Assembly (NCBI GenBank): GCA_002404055.1
Contig: DHIZ01000019.1
Location: 58,339 to 73,948 of the forward strand
Direction of reading: 5' to 3'
Length of the DNA: 15,610 nucleotides
Source of the DNA: Chloroflexi bacterium UBA4733
GTDB taxonomy: Bacteria > Chloroflexota > UBA4733
The position numbers were made by a program, and so were the translations under genes. Below the pieces are notes generated by a model. That model made no database searches. It saw nothing but the letters and a program-made list of their open reading frames with translations, and had not been told where the DNA came from. This document shows positions 12,510 to 15,610 of this stretch, one piece after another. Position 1 is the first letter of the stretch. The number at the start of each line of letters is the position of its first letter.

Positions 12510-13436
12510 TCAGCGTGCTGCCTCATCCAACTCCAGCAGGATAGCACGCACATAGGCGGCGCTCTTACCGTCGGCAGTGAGTTGATCGCCGAGCTGAAGG
12601 CCCTCCACCGCCAGGTAGCCCTGATAACCGGCGGCGTGCATGGCGCTGATGGCGAAACGGTAGTCGATATCCCCGTCCGGCAAGGCGACGCGCTGCATCA
12701 CAGAGTACTGCAGTTGTGGGATGTTCAGACGCATCAGGTTCTTGCAGTGCCAGTATTTGGCGCGTGGCGCGAGCGCCACAATGGCCTTCTCGCTGGCTTC
12801 CTCCGGCTCGTCATAGGTCCAGTAGATGTTGCCGAGGTCCGGGTTGATACCCACATTGGGCCGGTCGACCAGATCAAGCAAATGCAATGCAGCCCAACTG
12901 TTGTCAACGATGGAGTGCTGGTGGACCTCGATGGAGATATCTACGCCGACGTCGCCAGCGATGGCGGCGGCGCTTCGGAGGGCCTCCGCCGTGCGTTCAT
13001 ACTCCGCTTCCGTGGCCGTCCGGCTGCTCCCTTGCGAGGTGGATTCGCCCCAGTTGCGAGCGCCGGGGCCATTCGGCGCAGATGGCGGTGTGGTCAGGCC
13101 GTTATTGGCCACGCCGGCGCCAAGCCAGGCAGCCAGGCGAATGGTCTGCTCCAAACGTTTTCGGCTTGCTGCGAGCAGACGCGGGTGGGCGAGACTACCT
13201 CCGCCGCGCACGGCAACGCAGGGTACGCCGGCATCCGCCAGCTCCTGCCGCAGGGCCGTGGCCCGCCGTTCGTCCACCTCGGGACCCACGGCGTCCAGCC
13301 CAACCTCGATACCGTCAAAACCATGAGCCTTAATACGACGCAACCATCCAGGCCGCACCTCTTTGGCCGGAAACATGAAGGGCGGACCATCATAGGGATA
13401 GAACATGGCCCGTCGGAATGCATAGGCAACTTTCAA
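12510..13436 (-). CDS. TIM-barrel sugar phosphate isomerase/epimerase-like protein (AP endonuclease 2 fold)
   Basis: The product is 308 residues of the xylose-isomerase-like TIM-barrel superfamily, whose members isomerise or epimerise keto-sugars, or dehydrate inositol derivatives. Divalent metal ligands can be matched in order: Glu170 (VDISIEVHQH), Asp200 (GINPDLGN), His230 (KYWHCKN) and Glu278 (YLAVEGL). Barrel strands are also seen at FDGIEVGLDAVGPEV and VPCVAVRGGG. The usual His three residues after the second ligand (DxGH) is Asn203 here. The start is TTG 13436, giving MKVAYAFRRAM, because AAAGGA (13446-13451) lies 9 nt upstream; a longer frame opens at 13472 but its first residues would cover that site. 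It follows deoB by 47 nt and may share its transcript. The sugar substrate cannot be named. Confidence 0.87.
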   Translation of the reverse strand: MKVAYAFRRAMFYPYDGPPFMFPAKEVRPGWLRRIKAHGFDGIEVGLDAVGPEVDERRATALRQELADAGVPCVAVRGGGSLAHPRLLAASRKRLEQTIRLAAWLGAGVANNGLTTPPSAPNGPGARNWGESTSQGSSRTATEAEYERTAEALRSAAAIAGDVGVDISIEVHQHSIVDNSWAALHLLDLVDRPNVGINPDLGNIYWTYDEPEEASEKAIVALAPRAKYWHCKNLMRLNIPQLQYSVMQRVALPDGDIDYRFAISAMHAAGYQGYLAVEGLQLGDQLTADGKSAAYVRAILLELDEAAR

Positions 13437-13445
13437 AGTACGCTG

Positions 13446-13461
13446 TCCTTTCGTGAAAGGA
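13446..13461 (-). promoter_or_regulatory. Ribosome binding site inside a small inverted repeat, isomerase gene
   Basis: TCCTTTC-GT-GAAAGGA (13446-13461) is a 7-bp inverted repeat whose minus-strand downstream arm is the GAAAGGA Shine-Dalgarno for the TTG start at 13436. If the hairpin forms in mRNA it would hide the site. It decides the TTG start over an upstream in-frame start at 13472. Confidence 0.5.
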
Positions 13462-13483
13462 GAGGATAGCACCGGACAACGGG

Positions 13484-15610
<2,127 letters not shown>

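Noticed and set aside
12582..13469. 295-codon plus-strand open frame opposite the TIM-barrel gene
   Set aside because: It is antisense to a well-supported isomerase/epimerase-like gene with metal ligands in order; no family is recognised in the antisense product.

Overview
The window is GC-rich, gene-dense bacterial DNA with 13 confidently recognised protein genes, two of them cut by the window edges. No tRNA, rRNA, CRISPR array, transposase or phage gene is visible. The mix suggests a soil or thermophile-type high-GC bacterium, and Chloroflexota is my best guess. It includes lipoproteins with long Ser/Thr/Ala-rich spacers, an acylaminoacyl-peptidase-like S9 enzyme, an NHL propeller, a PhyH dioxygenase beside a sugar-type binding protein, an IorAB-type molybdenum hydroxylase, and GTG/TTG starts. 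The phylum is inferred from gene style only; no marker gene here settles it.

Region 1 (1-3598, all minus strand) is an uptake and catabolism cluster. An AraC-family regulator is followed by a phytanoyl-CoA dioxygenase-like enzyme, a Tat/lipobox ABC solute-binding protein and the N-terminus of an FAD-dependent oxidoreductase. The last three genes are 31-41 nt apart and probably form one transcript. A 15-bp dyad and a -10-like box lie between the regulator and the dioxygenase. Transporter permeases are not in the window.

Region 2 (3599-4180) is a divergent intergenic stretch of about 580 bp. It carries a near-consensus sigma70 promoter (TTGACA, 17 nt, TAGACT) with small repeats just upstream, a roughly 180-nt leader with possible hairpins, and one weak small reading frame.

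Region 3 (4181-7971, plus strand) is an apparent three-gene operon: an M50B-like membrane metalloprotease with HEGWH, a cytoplasmic NHL/six-bladed propeller protein, and an S9 prolyl-oligopeptidase-family serine peptidase with an intact Ser-Asp-His triad.

Region 4 (8094-15610, all minus strand) is a long same-strand gene series. Its order is ligA (C-terminal part), deoB, a TIM-barrel sugar isomerase/epimerase, an IorA-like 2Fe-2S subunit, an IorB-like molybdopterin subunit, a lipoprotein with a bacterial SH3-like domain, and a CaCA-family cation exchanger. ligA/deoB and iorA/iorB each overlap by 4 nt. Between the SH3 lipoprotein and the exchanger lies the most striking unexplained structure. 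It has a 58-bp imperfect palindrome, a 9-bp perfect hairpin that shares three bases with it, and a further small hairpin, with the hexamer TGCGAC/GTCGCA occurring five times in about 135 bp.
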